From DATCJA01 sp963734635 (GTDB lineage Bacteria > Acidobacteriota > Vicinamibacteria > Vicinamibacterales > UBA2999), in the NCBI GenBank assembly GCA_963734635.1, contig CAVTIA010000013.1:1-64000 (forward strand): 64,000 nucleotides of DNA, read 5' to 3'. Each line of letters opens with the position of its first letter. The stretch's first letter is position 1. Both the position numbers and the translations under genes were made by a program. Under the pieces are notes generated by a model. The model ran no database searches. It worked only from the letters and a program-made list of their open reading frames with translations, and had not been told where the DNA came from. Below, in pieces: positions 62,210 through 64,000 of this stretch.

Positions 62210-62653
62210 ATGATTCGACCGTTGCTCGTCGGGCTTGCCACCACCTTCAAGCACATGTTCAAGAAGAAGGTTGCGGTGAACTATCCGGATGAAAAGATTC
62301 CGATGTTCCCGAAGTACCGCGGCAAGCAGGTGTTGACGCGCGACGAAAACGGGCTAGAAAAGTGTGTCGCGTGCGGACTCTGCGCCGTCGCGTGCCCGGC
62401 GGATGCCATTTACCTCGAGGCGGCCGAAAACGACGGCAGTGTCATGGCTGGTCCCCGGTACGCGAGCGTGTATCAGATCCACAAAACTCGCTGCATCTTC
62501 TGCGGCTATTGCGAAGAAGCGTGTCCGGTGTCGGCGATTTTCATGGGCAAGGATTACGAGCTCGCCGTCTACAGCAAGGACGACTTCATCTGGGACAAAG
62601 AGGACCTGCTCGTCCCGCTCACGGCTCGGCCGGAGTCGTCTACGAGTCTCTAG
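62210..62653 (+). CDS. nuoI: NADH-quinone oxidoreductase subunit I-like ferredoxin
   Basis: A 147-residue protein with two [4Fe-4S] motifs, CVACGLCAVACP and CIFCGYCEEACP, and the NuoI-type N-terminus (FKHMFKKKVAVNYPDEKIP) and DFIWDKEDLLVP ending. NuoI links the peripheral and membrane arms of complex I. No other nuo gene is in the window, so it may be an isolated copy or the edge of a split operon. ATG 62210 abuts the alternative kinase start at 62209 (CATATG). Confidence 0.88.
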   Translation: MIRPLLVGLATTFKHMFKKKVAVNYPDEKIPMFPKYRGKQVLTRDENGLEKCVACGLCAVACPADAIYLEAAENDGSVMAGPRYASVYQIHKTRCIFCGYCEEACPVSAIFMGKDYELAVYSKDDFIWDKEDLLVPLTARPESSTSL

Positions 62654-62725
62654 TCTTTCGTCTTTAGTCTTTGGTCGGTCCTCGGACTAGAGACCAAAGA
62701 CCAAAGACCAAAGACCAAAGGACCA
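62649..62725. repeat. GTCTTTGG/CCAAAGAC inverted tandem repeat
   Basis: Left arm has three GTCTTT units, right arm four ACCAAAG units, so the region can fold into a long hairpin around CGGTCCTCGG. It separates nuoI from the phosphatase gene. Confidence 0.85.
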
Positions 62726-62736
62726 TACCCTCCGCA

Positions 62737-63411
62737 ATGCTGATCGGCGCCATCGCCGACATTCATGGCAATTTCGACGCAATGCGACGCGCCATGACGA
62801 GGCATGCGGATGTGCCGTGGTGGGTGTGCGTTGGCGATGTCGCCAGCAGCACCGGCGCCTACCCCGAGCCGCCGGCTCCGTTGTACTGGATCAAAGGCAA
62901 CAACGAAGAGTTCGATCGGATTGCCGACTGGGACGCGGGCCGCGACGCGCCGCTGAATCTTTTCTACATCAGGAACGGCACTGCCGTGCGCGTCGGTCCA
63001 CTTCTTGTCGCAGGTGTGGGCGGCACGTACGCTCCGAAGTGGTACGACACTCCGGCGGCACAACTGCCGCACACGCCGAAGGATGACAAACGCCGCCACT
63101 TTGTGCGCGAGGAGATCGAGGCCTGCAAACGGCTGCACGGCGTCGACATTCTCATGACGCATGAAGCGCCGCGTCCATTCATCGTCAGCGCGGATGGCGA
63201 TTCCGGTCCGGCGAAGCGGTGGGACGCGGGCAAGCGGCCGATCAACGAGCTGCTCGCGACCGTGAGGCCGCGACTGCACTTGTGCGGACACCATCACCGA
63301 TTCGCGGAGACCGATCGCGAGGGAGTGCGGTCGGTCTGCATCGACCGGATCAACCGGTCCTATCTGCTCATCGACGCCTCCACGGTCACATACCAGAAGA
63401 TTGAGCAATGA
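62737..63411 (+). CDS. Metallophosphoesterase
   Basis: A 224-residue calcineurin-like phosphoesterase. Metal-ligand motifs appear in order: DIHGNFDAM (D-x-H), GDVASS, KGNNEEF (GNNE), MTHEAPRPF and CGHHHRF. ATG 62737 follows the repeat; the longer frame upstream is repeat sequence. It likely hydrolyses a nucleotide or phosphoprotein; substrate unknown. Confidence 0.88.
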   Translation: MLIGAIADIHGNFDAMRRAMTRHADVPWWVCVGDVASSTGAYPEPPAPLYWIKGNNEEFDRIADWDAGRDAPLNLFYIRNGTAVRVGPLLVAGVGGTYAPKWYDTPAAQLPHTPKDDKRRHFVREEIEACKRLHGVDILMTHEAPRPFIVSADGDSGPAKRWDAGKRPINELLATVRPRLHLCGHHHRFAETDREGVRSVCIDRINRSYLLIDASTVTYQKIEQ

Positions 63412-63438
63412 GATAATGACTTCGTCGTTTCTTTCCGT

Positions 63439-64000
63439 ATGAAGCCATTTCTCGAGGCGATCGACGAACGTGTGCTCGTCTGCGACGGCGCAATGGGCAC
63501 GATGCTGTACGCCAAGGGTGTCTTCATCAATCGGTGTTTCGACGCACTGAATCTCACCGAGCCTGCCCGCGTCGTGGAAGTGCATCAGGAATACGTACGC
63601 GCCGGCGCGGATGTGGTCGAGACGAACACATTCGGGGCCAACCGGATCAAGCTGCGAGGGTTCGGCCTCGCCGATCGGCTGCGCGACATCAACGTCGAAG
63701 GCGCTCGCCTTGCCCGGGAGGTGGCGAGCGGGCGCGGGTATGTCGCGGGCGCGATTGGGCCGCTGGGGATCCGAATCGAGCCGTGGGGAAAGACCGGCAA
63801 AGACGAAGCGGAAGCATTTTTTCGCGAGCAGGCCGAAGCCCTGCTGGCCGGCGGGGTTGATCTCTTCGTTCTCGAGACATTCCGCGATCTCGACGAGATT
63901 CGAGCGGCAATCGCGGCCATCCGGAGCATTTGTACTCTGCCGGTCGTCGCACAGATGACGATCGAGGAAGACGGCAATACTCTCGATGGCACCCCGCCCG
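63439..64000 (+). CDS. Homocysteine S-methyltransferase domain, 5' part of bifunctional gene
   Basis: The window ends within this gene; 187 codons are visible. The BHMT/MetH-type methyltransferase barrel is clear: RVLVCDGAMGTMLYAKG, DVVETNTFGANRIKLRG, GYVAGAIGPLGIRIEPWG and ALLAGGVDLFVLETFRDL. This form, with a short start and IRIEPWGKTG, resembles the proteins that fuse homocysteine methyltransferase to methylenetetrahydrofolate reductase (YitJ type) more than full MetH. Product: methionine. Confidence 0.85.
   Translation, partial: MKPFLEAIDERVLVCDGAMGTMLYAKGVFINRCFDALNLTEPARVVEVHQEYVRAGADVVETNTFGANRIKLRGFGLADRLRDINVEGARLAREVASGRGYVAGAIGPLGIRIEPWGKTGKDEAEAFFREQAEALLAGGVDLFVLETFRDLDEIRAAIAAIRSICTLPVVAQMTIEEDGNTLDGTPP

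Noticed and set aside
62649..62725. CRISPR array or terminator
   Set aside because: Unit length is too short for CRISPR, and there is no T-run after the stem.

Overview
The window is 64 kb of GC-rich bacterial chromosome (roughly 60-65% G+C by eye) from a Gram-negative-type cell. It carries an outer-membrane assembly protein with a TamB partner, a TonB receptor, outer-membrane barrels and several secreted enzymes. An acidobacterial-type VWFA protein, a CarD regulator, many short palindromic and 8-9 bp tandem repeats between genes, and two PQQ-propeller dehydrogenases suggest Acidobacteriota, possibly the Vicinamibacteria. That placement is inference; no rRNA gene is present.

Layout. 0-6 kb: 3' end of a BamA/TamA-type barrel protein, then tamB split over three reading frames. 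6-16 kb: a molybdopterin oxidoreductase, type II NADH dehydrogenase, a PQQ dehydrogenase, a Tat-exported HDAC-like deacetylase, ispG, and a sortase/VWFA pair. 16-25 kb: an accessory stretch with a secreted proteasome-like Ntn-hydrolase, tRNA-Leu(CAA), an SGNH membrane protein, a decayed group II intron, a DUF218 protein, a truncated pssA and a broken MpaB-family oxygenase. 25-38 kb: a quinoprotein with a lanthanide-type Asp pair, an FMN split-barrel protein, a tandem GlcG protein, two methyltransferases, PilZ and HD-GYP regulators (cyclic-di-GMP theme), a PAP2 phosphatase and small membrane proteins. 38-50 kb: a metabolic block with a TonB receptor, agmatine-to-putrescine genes (aguA, aguB), the threonine operon hom-thrB-thrC, then siroheme synthase and a sulfite/nitrite reductase. 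50-64 kb: an ATP-grasp ligase, carD, plsC, an OPT transporter, rex, moaC, a holin-X/DUF3618 pair, a CDF transporter, lepB, a LytTR/LytS two-component pair, nuoI, a metallophosphatase and the 5' part of a homocysteine methyltransferase gene.

The observation I rate highest is at 46.09-46.29 kb. Upstream of the siroheme synthase/sulfite reductase operon lies a good promoter, an almost leaderless 29-codon ORF with six Cys codons in nine, and a strong intrinsic terminator ending just before the cysG ribosome-binding site. This looks like a cysteine-sensing transcription attenuator. Other points of interest are the secreted Ntn-hydrolase whose predicted signal-peptide cleavage would expose a catalytic Thr, two +1 frameshifts at matching motifs in tamB, several families of dispersed palindromes, and a GGTGCGA tandem repeat at two loci, one of which forms the apparent 5' end of moaC.
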